This document shows positions 6,324 to 14,502 of a stretch of DNA of 64,000 nucleotides, in pieces. The stretch lies in the NCBI RefSeq assembly GCF_024758725.1, contig NZ_CP096972.1, positions 161,001 through 225,000 of the forward strand, given 5' to 3'. Made by a program: the position numbers and the translations under genes. The stretch is from Sphingomonas sp. SUN039 (GTDB taxonomy: Bacteria; Pseudomonadota; Alphaproteobacteria; Sphingomonadales; Sphingomonadaceae). The notes beneath the pieces were generated by a model. The model saw nothing but the letters and a program-made list of their open reading frames with translations, had not been told where the DNA came from and did no database searches. Each line of letters begins with the position of its first letter. Positions within the stretch are counted from its first letter, which is position 1.

Positions 6324-7607
6324 ATGATCGCGCTCCTCACCCGCCCATACGCCGATTTCGCGCGGCGTTCCCCTGATCTGGCCGTGCTCGCGCGCGGTCT
6401 CGCCGCCTATGGTGGCGGCGAGATCGCGACGCGGGCGGTGCGCATCGTCGCGATCGTAGTCATCGCGCGCCATGTCGATGCGGTCGAACTCGGCACAGCG
6501 GCGCTCGCGCTCTCGCTGTTCGAGCTGGTGCGCGTGCTCGCCAATGCGGGGATCGGCCAGCGTATTATCGCGGCAGCGGATGCCGAGCTCGACGCAGTCT
6601 GCGTCCGTGCGGCCCAATTGTTCTGGTTTTGGTGTGCGGCGGTCGCCGGCGTCCAGTTGTCGGTGGCAGGCGTGCTGTGGGCAGGCTTTGCCCTGCCGGT
6701 GCCCGCCGCGATGCTCGCGGTGCTCGCGCTTGTTTATCTGATCATGCCACCCGGACTCGTTCAGGTCTTCCTCCTGATGCGCGACGGGCGGCTTGCAGTC
6801 ACTGCGCGCAACGCGACCGCGCAGACGATCTGCGACCATATCCTGACGATGCTGCTCGCCGCCTTGTGGCCGAGTGCCTGGGCGATTGTGCTGCCCAAGC
6901 TGATGACCGCGCCGCTCTGGACGATCCTGACCCGGCGGGCGCGGCCGTGGCGCTGTCCCACGGGGATCGAACCGGCACCCCTCGCCAGCTTTATGCGCTA
7001 TGGCGCGGGCGTCCTCGGCAGCGAGCTGGGGGCCGCCGCCCGCGCGCAACTTGGCAATCTGGTCGTGGGCGCAACGCTCGGCATCAAAGCTCTCGGCCTC
7101 TTCTACTTCGCGTTCGGGGCCGGGCTCGGCATTACGGCCTCGTTCGTGTCGGCATTCACGATCGTTCTTTTCCCGCATTTGTGCGCGGCGCGCGGTCCCG
7201 ACGAAATCGCGCGGCGTACGCGACGAGGTATGGCGTTCGGACTCGCGGCGATGCTGCCCGTCATCCTCGCCCAGGTGCTGCTCGCACCATTCTACGTGCC
7301 GATCCTTTTCGGCGCTCATTGGGCGGAGGCGGCACCGCTGGTTTCGCTGCTTGGTCTCGGCGCGCTTCCGCTGGTCGCGGGCGCGGCGATGACGGCGGCG
7401 CTGCGCGCGTCACGGCGGACCGGGCTTGACGCCGCGATCAGCCTTGCCAGCGCGGCGGCGGCGATCGGCGGGCTGTGGCTGGGCAGTGGACATGGCCTTG
7501 ATGGTGCGGCGATGGGCTATGTCGCGGGCCTCGCGCTTGTCGTTGTGCCGGCGGCCTTGATACTCGCCTGGCCGCGCCGTCCGGTACCGGCGGAGGCGGC
7601 GGTATGA
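6324..7607 (+). CDS. Polysaccharide flippase (Wzx-like)
   Basis: The 427-residue protein is almost entirely hydrophobic, with about 12 membrane segments and short basic loops, matching the polysaccharide-transport branch of the MOP superfamily. It should flip the lipid-linked repeat unit across the inner membrane. ATG at 6324 was preferred over GTG at 6321, because AGGAG (6313-6317) is then six bases away. Its stop overlaps the next glycosyltransferase start as ATGA, so it leads a four-gene operon. A TGGCACG-N4-TTGGA site at 6296-6311 resembles a sigma-54 promoter but lies too close to the start codon to be convincing. Confidence 0.85.
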   Translation: MIALLTRPYADFARRSPDLAVLARGLAAYGGGEIATRAVRIVAIVVIARHVDAVELGTAALALSLFELVRVLANAGIGQRIIAAADAELDAVCVRAAQLFWFWCAAVAGVQLSVAGVLWAGFALPVPAAMLAVLALVYLIMPPGLVQVFLLMRDGRLAVTARNATAQTICDHILTMLLAALWPSAWAIVLPKLMTAPLWTILTRRARPWRCPTGIEPAPLASFMRYGAGVLGSELGAAARAQLGNLVVGATLGIKALGLFYFAFGAGLGITASFVSAFTIVLFPHLCAARGPDEIARRTRRGMAFGLAAMLPVILAQVLLAPFYVPILFGAHWAEAAPLVSLLGLGALPLVAGAAMTAALRASRRTGLDAAISLASAAAAIGGLWLGSGHGLDGAAMGYVAGLALVVVPAALILAWPRRPVPAEAAV

Positions 7608-8527
7608 GCGGTCCGCGCTTCTCGGTGATCATCCCGGCCTATAATGCGGCGCGGACAATCGGCGCGTCGATCGCCACTGTTCGCGCGCAAAGCTTCCACG
7701 ATTTGGAGTTGATCGTCATCGACGACGGCTCGACTGACGCGACCGTCGCCGCCGCGCGCGCAGCCATCGGCGACGATATCCGCTGTCGAGTGATTTCCAA
7801 GGGCAATGGCGGCGTTTCGGCCGCGCGTAACCTCGGCGCGGACATGGCGGCGGGGCAATTGCTCGCCTTCCTCGACGCCGACGACCTGTGGCATGAAGAC
7901 AAGCTCTCGACGCACGCCGCCTTCCACGCCGGGCAACTCGACCTTGCGGCGAGCTTCGCGCGCGTGGCGTTCGTCGACGGCACTGCGCGCACGCTCGATG
8001 CGCGCTCGCATTCGACTGTGCCGGAGGGGGGGCTGACCGTGGCGGCGCTACTGGGCGAAAATCCGGTTTGCACGACCTCGAACCTCGTCGTCGATCGCGC
8101 GGCCTTTGCAGTCATCGGGGGATTCGACTCCGAAATGCGCCATGCCGAGGATCAGGAATGGCAATTGCGTGCCGTTACGCACGGCCATCGGATCGAGGGG
8201 ATCGATCAAATCCTCGTCGGCTATCGCAACAGCGAGGACGGGCTTTCGGTCGATCTTGCCGCGATGCACCGAGGTTGGATGGCGCTGGCCGCGCGCTATG
8301 GCGGGCGCGAATACGCGGGCGCGCAGGCGGTGTTCTGCCGCTATCTCGCGCGCCGCACGCTGAGGAGCGGGGCGCCAGGAACGGTCGCGCTCGGCTACGC
8401 CTGGTCGGGCCTGCGCGCACACGGCACTGCATATTTCGATTCCCCCGCGCGTGGCCTGCTGACCTTTGTCGCTGCGCTTGCCAGTCCCCTCCTCCCCGCC
8501 GCGCTGCGCGCGCGCCTTTTTGCCTGA
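7604..8527 (+). CDS. GT2-family glycosyltransferase
   Basis: The 307-residue protein has a GT-A fold at the N-terminus: SVIIPAYNAARTIG (7-20), nucleotide-binding DDGS (40-43) and the metal-binding DADD (91-94). The acid region MRHAEDQEWQLR, around residue 180, is typical of family 2. The C-terminal third is helical with a short hydrophobic stretch (GLLTFVAALASPLL). It is cytoplasmic and should add a sugar to the lipid-linked repeat unit. The acceptor and sugar cannot be told from sequence. It overlaps the flippase gene by 4 bp and is 11 bp from the next glycosyltransferase. Confidence 0.88.
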   Translation: MSGPRFSVIIPAYNAARTIGASIATVRAQSFHDLELIVIDDGSTDATVAAARAAIGDDIRCRVISKGNGGVSAARNLGADMAAGQLLAFLDADDLWHEDKLSTHAAFHAGQLDLAASFARVAFVDGTARTLDARSHSTVPEGGLTVAALLGENPVCTTSNLVVDRAAFAVIGGFDSEMRHAEDQEWQLRAVTHGHRIEGIDQILVGYRNSEDGLSVDLAAMHRGWMALAARYGGREYAGAQAVFCRYLARRTLRSGAPGTVALGYAWSGLRAHGTAYFDSPARGLLTFVAALASPLLPAALRARLFA

Positions 8528-8538
8528 AGGATAAGCCG

Positions 8539-9528
8539 ATGACGAACGCGCCAATGGTTTCGGTGGTGATGCCGGTCTACCATGTTGCGGCATTTGTGGG
8601 CGAGGCCGTCGCCTCCGTGCTCGCTCAGCGCTATGACGATTTCGAGCTTATCATCGTCGACGATGGCGGTGACGACGAAAGCGTTGCACTCTGCCGGGCG
8701 TTCGGCGATCCGCGGATCCGCGTCGTTTCGCAGGCAAACCGGGGCTTGGCGGGCGCACGCAACACCGGAATCGCGGAGGCGCGTGGGCGATACATTGCGC
8801 TCCTCGACGGCGATGACCGCTGGCATCCGGACAAATTGATGCTCCACGTTATCCATCTCGAGGCGGATCGCACGGTTGACGTTAGCTATGCGGGATCGCG
8901 AATGATCGATGCGGCAGGACGGCCGCTCCGTGTCGCAATGCGGCCCCGCCTTGCCGACGTCACAGCGGCGCATTTCCTGACGCGCAATCCGGTCGGCAAC
9001 GGATCGGCGGCGGTGCTGCGGCGGACCGCGCTCCACCGGGTCGCGTTCGCGCACCCCGACACGCCGGAACGGCGCTGCTGGTTCGACGAAAGCTTCCGGC
9101 AGTCGGAGGATATCGAGCTGTGGCTGCGTATGGCGGCAGGACATGGCTGCCGTTTCGAGGGGATCGCCGGCCTCCTGACCGATTATCGCATCGTCAGGGG
9201 CGGCCTGTCGGCGAACATCGTTCGCCAGTTCGAAAGCTGGCAGCGCGCGGTCGACAAGCTGGCGGGCTATGCGCCTGACCTTGTCGCGCGGCACGGCAAC
9301 CGGGCGGCCGCGTACCAGCTCCGTTATCTCGCCCGCCGCGCGGTCCAGCTGGGCGATGGCCCCTTTGCTGCCGCGCTCGTACGCCAGGCGCTCATGCGCG
9401 ATCCGGCGATCCTGATCGCCGAGCCGGTCAAGACCGCAATTACCGCGCTCGCTGCCTTTGCTTTGCGCTACATGCCAGCGCCCGCGTTCCGCGCGCTCGG
9501 CACACTTTATCTGGGGGCTGCAGCATGA
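8539..9528 (+). CDS. GT2-family glycosyltransferase
   Basis: The 329-residue protein starts SVVMPVYHVAAFVGEAV and carries DDGGDD (41-46), DGDD (90-93) and the family-2 region FRQSEDIELWLRMA. It is a paralogue-type neighbour of the preceding gene but differs in sequence. ATG at 8539 follows GAAGGAT; the frame upstream runs antiparallel through the preceding gene in another phase and was not used. A hydrophobic C-terminal segment (TALAAFALRYMPAP) may associate with the membrane. Its stop overlaps the following GT4 start as ATGA. Confidence 0.88.
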   Translation: MTNAPMVSVVMPVYHVAAFVGEAVASVLAQRYDDFELIIVDDGGDDESVALCRAFGDPRIRVVSQANRGLAGARNTGIAEARGRYIALLDGDDRWHPDKLMLHVIHLEADRTVDVSYAGSRMIDAAGRPLRVAMRPRLADVTAAHFLTRNPVGNGSAAVLRRTALHRVAFAHPDTPERRCWFDESFRQSEDIELWLRMAAGHGCRFEGIAGLLTDYRIVRGGLSANIVRQFESWQRAVDKLAGYAPDLVARHGNRAAAYQLRYLARRAVQLGDGPFAAALVRQALMRDPAILIAEPVKTAITALAAFALRYMPAPAFRALGTLYLGAAA

Positions 9529-10577
9529 CTTCGATCCGCGTCACCCATCTGATCGACGACACCAATTTCGGCGGGGTGATGCGCGGCCTGCGCATGTTCG
9601 ACCGTCCCGAATTCGCCAGAATCGGCACGATCGAGACGATCCGGGTCGAACCGCGCCGACGGCTGTCGCCCCGCTATCCTGCCGACCTCATTGTCACTCA
9701 TTTTGCGCCGTGCTGGGCAATGATCCCCTTTTTGTGGTCGCTCAAGCTGCGCCATCCGCGCGCGCGGCTCGTTCATGTCGAGCACAGTTACATCGGCTGT
9801 TTCGAAGCCGCGCAGGTGCCGAACCGCACACGCTTCCGGACGATGCTTGCGCTGGCGCTGGCGCCGTTCGATGAAGTCGTCTGCGTGTCGGACGCCCAGG
9901 CCGGCTGGATGCGCGCCGCCGTGCCCTCGGTCGCAGCGCGTACCCATGTGATCAACCCCTGGGGAAGCGTCTCCGGGCTCGATGCCGTAGCCCCGGTCGC
10001 GCACGCAACCGCCGGGCCGCTCGTGCTCGCGGCCTACGGCCGGTTTGATCCGATCAAGCGGTTCGACGTGCTGATCGCAGCCATGCGTCGCCTGCCGCCC
10101 GACCGCTTCCGGCTCGTGCTCGGCGGCTTCGGGCCTGAGGATGCGGCGCTGCGTGCTGCCGCCGAAGGGTTGTCGCATGTCACGTTCGCCGGGAGAGTCG
10201 AGGACGTGCCGGGATTCCTCGGTGGGTGCGACGCGGTGGTCATCCCGTCACGCTGGGAGACGTTCGGCCAGGTCGCCGAGGAGGCAAAGGCGGCGGCGCG
10301 TCCGATCGTCGTCGCAGATGGGCCTGCGCTCGCGGCGCACATCGGACAGGCGGGCCTCGTCGTCGACTGCAGCGATCCCGCCACTCTGGCCCGTACGCTC
10401 GCCCTGCTGCCCACGCTGCCGCTGCGCCGCATGGGGGAGGCGGGGCGCGCGAGCCTTGCCACCGCCGCCGCAGACCGTGTCGCGCAGTGGCTCGCGCTTT
10501 ACGAACGCGCCGTGCCCCGCTTGGCATCGCTGCGCGCCGCTGTGCCGATCAGGATGAGCCCCGGCCAGATCAGATAG
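9525..10577 (+). CDS. GT4-family glycosyltransferase
   Basis: The 350-residue protein has a GT-B fold. The N-terminal half is shorter than usual (IRVTHLIDDTNFGGVMRGLR). The C-terminal donor domain has LAAYGRFDPIKRFDVLIAA and the GT4 motif PSRWETFGQVAEEAKAAARP, with its E-x7-E pair binding the nucleotide sugar. It is the last gene of the flippase operon. Its 3' end overlaps the convergent Wzy-like gene by 79 bp, which is unusually long. The last residues (MSPGQIR) follow the main domain, so a later stop than needed may explain the overlap. Confidence 0.88.
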   Translation: MTSIRVTHLIDDTNFGGVMRGLRMFDRPEFARIGTIETIRVEPRRRLSPRYPADLIVTHFAPCWAMIPFLWSLKLRHPRARLVHVEHSYIGCFEAAQVPNRTRFRTMLALALAPFDEVVCVSDAQAGWMRAAVPSVAARTHVINPWGSVSGLDAVAPVAHATAGPLVLAAYGRFDPIKRFDVLIAAMRRLPPDRFRLVLGGFGPEDAALRAAAEGLSHVTFAGRVEDVPGFLGGCDAVVIPSRWETFGQVAEEAKAAARPIVVADGPALAAHIGQAGLVVDCSDPATLARTLALLPTLPLRRMGEAGRASLATAAADRVAQWLALYERAVPRLASLRAAVPIRMSPGQIR

Positions 10578-11761
10578 CCGAGTACTTCGAGGTTTTCTCC
10601 GAAGGAATAAAGCAACAGCACAAACAGCAACGCGAGCGCCCGCCGTGCTTCGTGCAACCGGCCGGCCTCTACGGCCGTCAGGATCAGCGATCCGAACAGC
10701 GGCACGGCGAGTGCGAGCACACCCACCAGCCCCTTGACGAACAACAGGCCGAACCAGCTGTGATGGCTGCCGATCGGCATATATTCGACAAGATGAGGTC
10801 CGCGTTCGACAATGCCATGGCCAAACCATGGCGCTTCGTTGCGCCACCTCTCGACCGCGATCCGGCCCAGCGTCGCGCGCACTCGGCTTGAGGCCGCCCT
10901 TGCGCCGTTGAAATCGCTCGTAGCCTGTTGGGCGAGCGCGAGAAGGCTTTGAGCAAAGAACCCGGCGAGCAGCGCGCCCGGCGCTGCCGCGAACCAGGTC
11001 GAAGGACGGGCGAAGCGCGCGACCAGCCAGGCCGTCGGCCAGGCGAGCACGATCGCGACGAGGGCCAGCCGCGATTGCGACATCAGCGCCATGGCAAGTG
11101 CGGCGGCAATGCCGATCGCCCGCCACCCGCGGTGCCGCTCTTCGCCCGCGATCAGCGCGGAGATGGCCGCGACGAACCCGATCGCGGGGGACCAGGGCGC
11201 GAAAAACTGCCAACGGGGCGCGCTCGTTCCCGGCTCAAAGGTGTACAGAATTGTCGAGAAATATTCGGGGCCCGAACCCCCGAGCACGACCAGGGGCGAG
11301 ACCCAGAGCGTTTTGGGCAGGCCGACATAGGGCGCGACCGCAAAGATCGGAATCAGCGCGAGCGACTGCGCGCCGAGGCGGCAGGTTGCGCGCACGATGA
11401 CGCTGCTACGGATCGGCAGTACCGCCCCCGCGAGCGGGAACAGCGCGAGCAGTGCCCAGCCCTTGGCCCAGCCCGCAACCGATTTGAGCGTCTGCGCCGC
11501 GCCGAGATCGTTTTCGATGTGGCCGACGAGCAGGGCGACGAGCATCACTGCCATCCCGCCGAGCCATAGCATGACGAGCGCGCCGGGCGGGCGCGCGTGA
11601 CCGAGGTAAAGCCGCGCGCATGCCATTGCCCCGAGCGTCCACCCGAGCAGCGGCCCGGCAAAGTAAAGCCCGCCGATCAGCCACAAGACCCAGGTCGCGG
11701 CGATCGTGCCCGCGATCAGGCGTTCGGCAAGAGACGCTGGATGATCGGTTGGCGAAGCCAT
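10499..11761 (-). CDS. O-antigen ligase/polymerase-family membrane protein (Wzy-like)
   Basis: The 420-residue protein has about 11 membrane segments and one large loop between residues 275 and 340 that includes RNEAPWFGHGIVE and GSHHSWFGLLFVKG. This layout and the HHSWFG motif are typical of the O-antigen ligase/polymerase family. In this context it is most likely the polymerase that joins repeat units in the periplasm. It is the third gene of the export operon. Its start lies 46 bp inside the chain-length gene, suggesting coupled translation, and its end overlaps the GT4 gene on the other strand. Confidence 0.82.
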   Translation of the reverse strand: MASPTDHPASLAERLIAGTIAATWVLWLIGGLYFAGPLLGWTLGAMACARLYLGHARPPGALVMLWLGGMAVMLVALLVGHIENDLGAAQTLKSVAGWAKGWALLALFPLAGAVLPIRSSVIVRATCRLGAQSLALIPIFAVAPYVGLPKTLWVSPLVVLGGSGPEYFSTILYTFEPGTSAPRWQFFAPWSPAIGFVAAISALIAGEERHRGWRAIGIAAALAMALMSQSRLALVAIVLAWPTAWLVARFARPSTWFAAAPGALLAGFFAQSLLALAQQATSDFNGARAASSRVRATLGRIAVERWRNEAPWFGHGIVERGPHLVEYMPIGSHHSWFGLLFVKGLVGVLALAVPLFGSLILTAVEAGRLHEARRALALLFVLLLYSFGENLEVLGYLIWPGLILIGTAARSDAKRGTARS

Positions 11762-13152
11762 AGCAGCAGGAATCCGACGATGAGGAGGACCGATGCGCCG
11801 ATCGCGCCGGCGAGCGCGAGGAGCAACGAGGGCGAGGACGGCTTGATCGGCAGCGACGGCGCCTCGAGCGTTTGGACGAGCGGGTATGACGCGAACGGAT
11901 CGGCTTTGTTGGTGTCGAGCCGCGCCAGCGCCGACGAAAAAACGGCTTCGGCGACACGCTGTTCGCGGACGAGGTCGGCGAGTTGCGCGGCGGTGCCGGC
12001 GAGTGCAGTCGTCTCGGCATTCTGCTGGCCGATCTGCGCGCGGATCTCGGCGGTGGCGGCGCGCGCGCCCGCGCTGTCGCCAAGACGCGACACAAGCGCC
12101 TCGAACAGCCGCTCGCGGCCGTCGCTGACTGACAGATCGGCGAACGTCATCAGCGTGCGCCCGTCGAGACCGGTCAGCGCACGGCCGCGCGCGATGAGCG
12201 CATCGCGCACGCCCGACTTGCGTGCGTCGAGCTCTTCGACCGTCGCGTGCTGCGGGCCGAGCACCGACCCCTTGTCGGTCGCCGTCGTCGCCACCTCGGC
12301 ATAACGATCGAGCAGTGAGCGGAAGAGTGGATCGGCTTTCAGGATCATTGCGCGCCGCGCCTCGGCCGGACCGATCTGGAGAGCGCCGGACAGTTGGCTC
12401 GTGGTCGCCGCTTGGGCGCGCTGCGTCGTACGCGCGACGCGCTCTCGGTCGCGCAGCGTGTCGAGCGCGGAGATGCGGCTGTTGAACTGGTCGAGCGAGA
12501 CGAGGCCGGTGCGCCCCTGAAAGGCAAGCACACGCTGCTGCGCGTCGCGGGCTTTGCCCTGGAGCGCGGCGATCTGGCGGCGGTCATTGGCCTCGCGCGT
12601 CGCCGCCTCGTCCTGGCGGAGTGCATCGAGCCCGGCAAGGAACGCGCGGCGCAGTGCTTCGGCGCGGGCATGCGCCTTGGCAGCGGTATGCCCGCTTAAG
12701 GTGACCTCGATCAGATTGGTCTGATCGGTGAGGGTGACGACCGGCTTGGGGAAAGCGAACGGATCGTCGCCCGCAAGCCGGGCCGCCGCGCGCAGCGTGA
12801 CGTCGGCGGCAAGCAGGCGCTTGTAGCTTTCGGTCGGGCTGAGCGTCGATCCGCTGAACGGCGAGGCGGTCGTCGTCGTCGCCTGCCCGATCGTTTCGAC
12901 GTTGATCGATCCGCCGACGCCGGTTCCGGGCAGGATAAACGTCATCCGGCTGGTGTAGCGCGGCGGTGTCGCGACAACATAGAGTGCGGCGAGCGCCCAG
13001 ATTACGGCGAGCGAGGGGCCGAGCGTAAGCGCATAGCGGCGGTAGCGGCCAAACGAGGGCAGCCCGTCGCGAACCAGCCGCCAACCGCGTACCAGCCGCC
13101 GAGTCGTATCGGGCGCAGGTGGCGCGGGCGGCGAAAGCGGCTCGTGCTTCAT
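11716..13152 (-). CDS. Polysaccharide co-polymerase (Wzz/GumC type, no kinase domain)
   Basis: The 478-residue protein has a Pro-rich cytoplasmic start, one membrane segment at about 45-63, a long periplasmic region with a beta part (RYTSRMTFILPGTG) and extended coiled coils (about 170-420), and a second membrane segment at about 448-468 just before the end. This is the PCP layout that sets chain length and links polymerase to the export channel. The C-terminal tyrosine-kinase domain found in Wzc-type relatives is absent. The start at 13152 overlaps the preceding stop by 4 bp. Confidence 0.87.
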   Translation of the reverse strand: MKHEPLSPPAPPAPDTTRRLVRGWRLVRDGLPSFGRYRRYALTLGPSLAVIWALAALYVVATPPRYTSRMTFILPGTGVGGSINVETIGQATTTTASPFSGSTLSPTESYKRLLAADVTLRAAARLAGDDPFAFPKPVVTLTDQTNLIEVTLSGHTAAKAHARAEALRRAFLAGLDALRQDEAATREANDRRQIAALQGKARDAQQRVLAFQGRTGLVSLDQFNSRISALDTLRDRERVARTTQRAQAATTSQLSGALQIGPAEARRAMILKADPLFRSLLDRYAEVATTATDKGSVLGPQHATVEELDARKSGVRDALIARGRALTGLDGRTLMTFADLSVSDGRERLFEALVSRLGDSAGARAATAEIRAQIGQQNAETTALAGTAAQLADLVREQRVAEAVFSSALARLDTNKADPFASYPLVQTLEAPSLPIKPSSPSLLLALAGAIGASVLLIVGFLLLWLRQPIIQRLLPNA

Positions 13153-14303
13153 CGCGCGGCCCGGCTCAGCACGATTGCGGGTGTAATGGCGCCGGCTGTA
13201 CTGCCCACGAAGCCGACCGCATCGGCGAAGTTCATCCAGCGGCTGTCGTAGCAGGCGATGGCATCGTTGGGCATCAGATAGGGGTCGAGCGCGTCTCGAT
13301 CGGCGCTGCGTACCAGTTCCTCGACGCGCCGTTCGACGACAATGCTCTGGCCGTTGAGCGGATTGCGCGAGATCAGCACCGCGCGCCGCCCGGCGTTCAT
13401 CGCCGAACCGCCGACGCAATTCATGCTGGCGAGACCCTGAAGCAGCCGGGTGCCATAGGGCAGGCTCGTACTCTGCGCGTCGACAGCGCCGCCGGCGTTG
13501 TTGTTGGCCGGGCGTGACAGGTTCGACATATAAATGCGCACGCCGCCTAGCGTGACCGAAGAAGGGCGGACGAGTGCCGCATCGAAACAGCCGCGTGACG
13601 GCACGGTGATCCGGTCGCCAGCCGCCAGCTCGACATCGTCGACCGGTGCGCCGTCGAGAGCGCCCGAAACATCGATGGTATAGACCATGGTGCCACGTTC
13701 GAGGTGTATCCGGCGCAAATCGGCGTCGGGGCGTACCCCACCCGCCGCACGCAGCGCCGCCGTCAGCGTACGACCGCCGTTCATGTCGCCATTGGCATCG
13801 CGCAAGCCCATACGCTGCACCTCGCTGCGCTCACCGACCGCGACGATGCCGCTGGCGAAGACCGCACCCGCGACGGGCAGCTTGATCGCGGTCGCCTCGA
13901 CAAGGCGCAGTGCAACAGCGTTGCGCAGCGCCCGGACCTGTCCTGCCGCCAGCAAGGCGTCGGAGAGCCGATGTTGCGCCGCTTCCGGGGCGAGTCCCAC
14001 GACGGCGACGGGACCAAGCCCCGGAAGCGTAACCTGCCCGTCGGCGGCGATGACATAATTGCCCGTCACGCGATCCGCATCTCCCAGCAGCTCGATCCGG
14101 AGGCGGTCACCGGGTGCGAGCCGTGCACCGCTCGGCAGGCCATTTGCTGCGGGGGCCGGCATGGGCTGGGCAGGAGAGCAAAGTGCAGTCGGTCCCTGCG
14201 GCGCTTGCCACGCGCTTGCTGGGCGGTTCTCCGGGAGACGCCCTGTGGTACAACCGCCGAGCGAAGCCAATGCGGCCAGCGTCGCTGTTCGTGAAATTCG
14301 CAT
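13149..14303 (-). CDS. Outer-membrane polysaccharide export lipoprotein (OPX, Wza/GumB-like)
   Basis: The 384-residue protein starts MRISRTATLAALASLGGC, a lipoprotein signal with the acylated Cys at residue 18, which fixes the start at 14303. A polysaccharide-export domain follows (LAPGDRLRIELLGD, then VIAADGQVTLPGLGPV), then SLBB-like repeats; the Tyr/Thr-rich end is not seen. It should form the outer-membrane channel. It leads the export-protein, chain-length and polymerase operon. A sigma-54-like promoter lies about 35-50 bp upstream. The 10-mer TGCAAAATGC, shared with the enhancer palindrome, spans the start codon. Confidence 0.9.
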   Translation of the reverse strand: MRISRTATLAALASLGGCTTGRLPENRPASAWQAPQGPTALCSPAQPMPAPAANGLPSGARLAPGDRLRIELLGDADRVTGNYVIAADGQVTLPGLGPVAVVGLAPEAAQHRLSDALLAAGQVRALRNAVALRLVEATAIKLPVAGAVFASGIVAVGERSEVQRMGLRDANGDMNGGRTLTAALRAAGGVRPDADLRRIHLERGTMVYTIDVSGALDGAPVDDVELAAGDRITVPSRGCFDAALVRPSSVTLGGVRIYMSNLSRPANNNAGGAVDAQSTSLPYGTRLLQGLASMNCVGGSAMNAGRRAVLISRNPLNGQSIVVERRVEELVRSADRDALDPYLMPNDAIACYDSRWMNFADAVGFVGSTAGAITPAIVLSRAAR

Positions 14304-14337
14304 TTTGCAGTCCCCAAGCCAGTCCTGGAACCTCCGG

Positions 14338-14353
14338 TTCAAGCTTCGTGCCA
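14338..14353 (-). promoter_or_regulatory. Candidate sigma-54 promoter of the export operon
   Basis: Read on the minus strand: TGGCACG (14353-14347), AAGC, TTGAA (14342-14338). The -24 element and the spacing fit sigma-54 exactly; the -12 element has A for the usual C, as at 6135-6150. The predicted start near 14327 leaves a leader of about 25 nt before the lipoprotein start codon. Confidence 0.55.
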
Positions 14354-14450
14354 ATTCAGGCCGGCCTTTGCGTTCTGCCCGGCGAAACCTCCATATCGGC
14401 ACAATTCCATGGCAGATCGCAGTCGGAACGGACGCAAGCGCAAGGCTCGC

Positions 14451-14465
14451 TTTGCAAAATGCAAA
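14451..14465. promoter_or_regulatory. Candidate enhancer site TTTGCA-AAA-TGCAAA
   Basis: A perfect palindrome with 6-bp arms and an AAA spacer. Its inner 13 bases equal the site at 6248-6260. The 13-bp core is 98 bp upstream of the -24 element at 14353, against 97 bp at the other locus. It also lies 37 bp before the start of the sigma-54 activator, which may therefore regulate itself. Confidence 0.55.
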
Positions 14466-14502
14466 TAGTCAACACACCCGTAACCAAAGTGCGGGGCAGG
14501 AC

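Noticed and set aside
6096..7319. A long minus-strand open frame upstream of the WecG-fusion gene, continuous with it
   Set aside because: It runs antisense to the flippase gene, lacks membrane or enzyme motifs, and is Arg/His-rich. The real protein starts at 6095 behind AGGGA.
14301..14330. TGGCTTG-N4-CTGCA as a sigma-54 promoter just before the export lipoprotein gene
   Set aside because: Spacing fits, but the transcript would start inside the signal peptide codons. The TGGCACG site at 14353-14338 is better placed.
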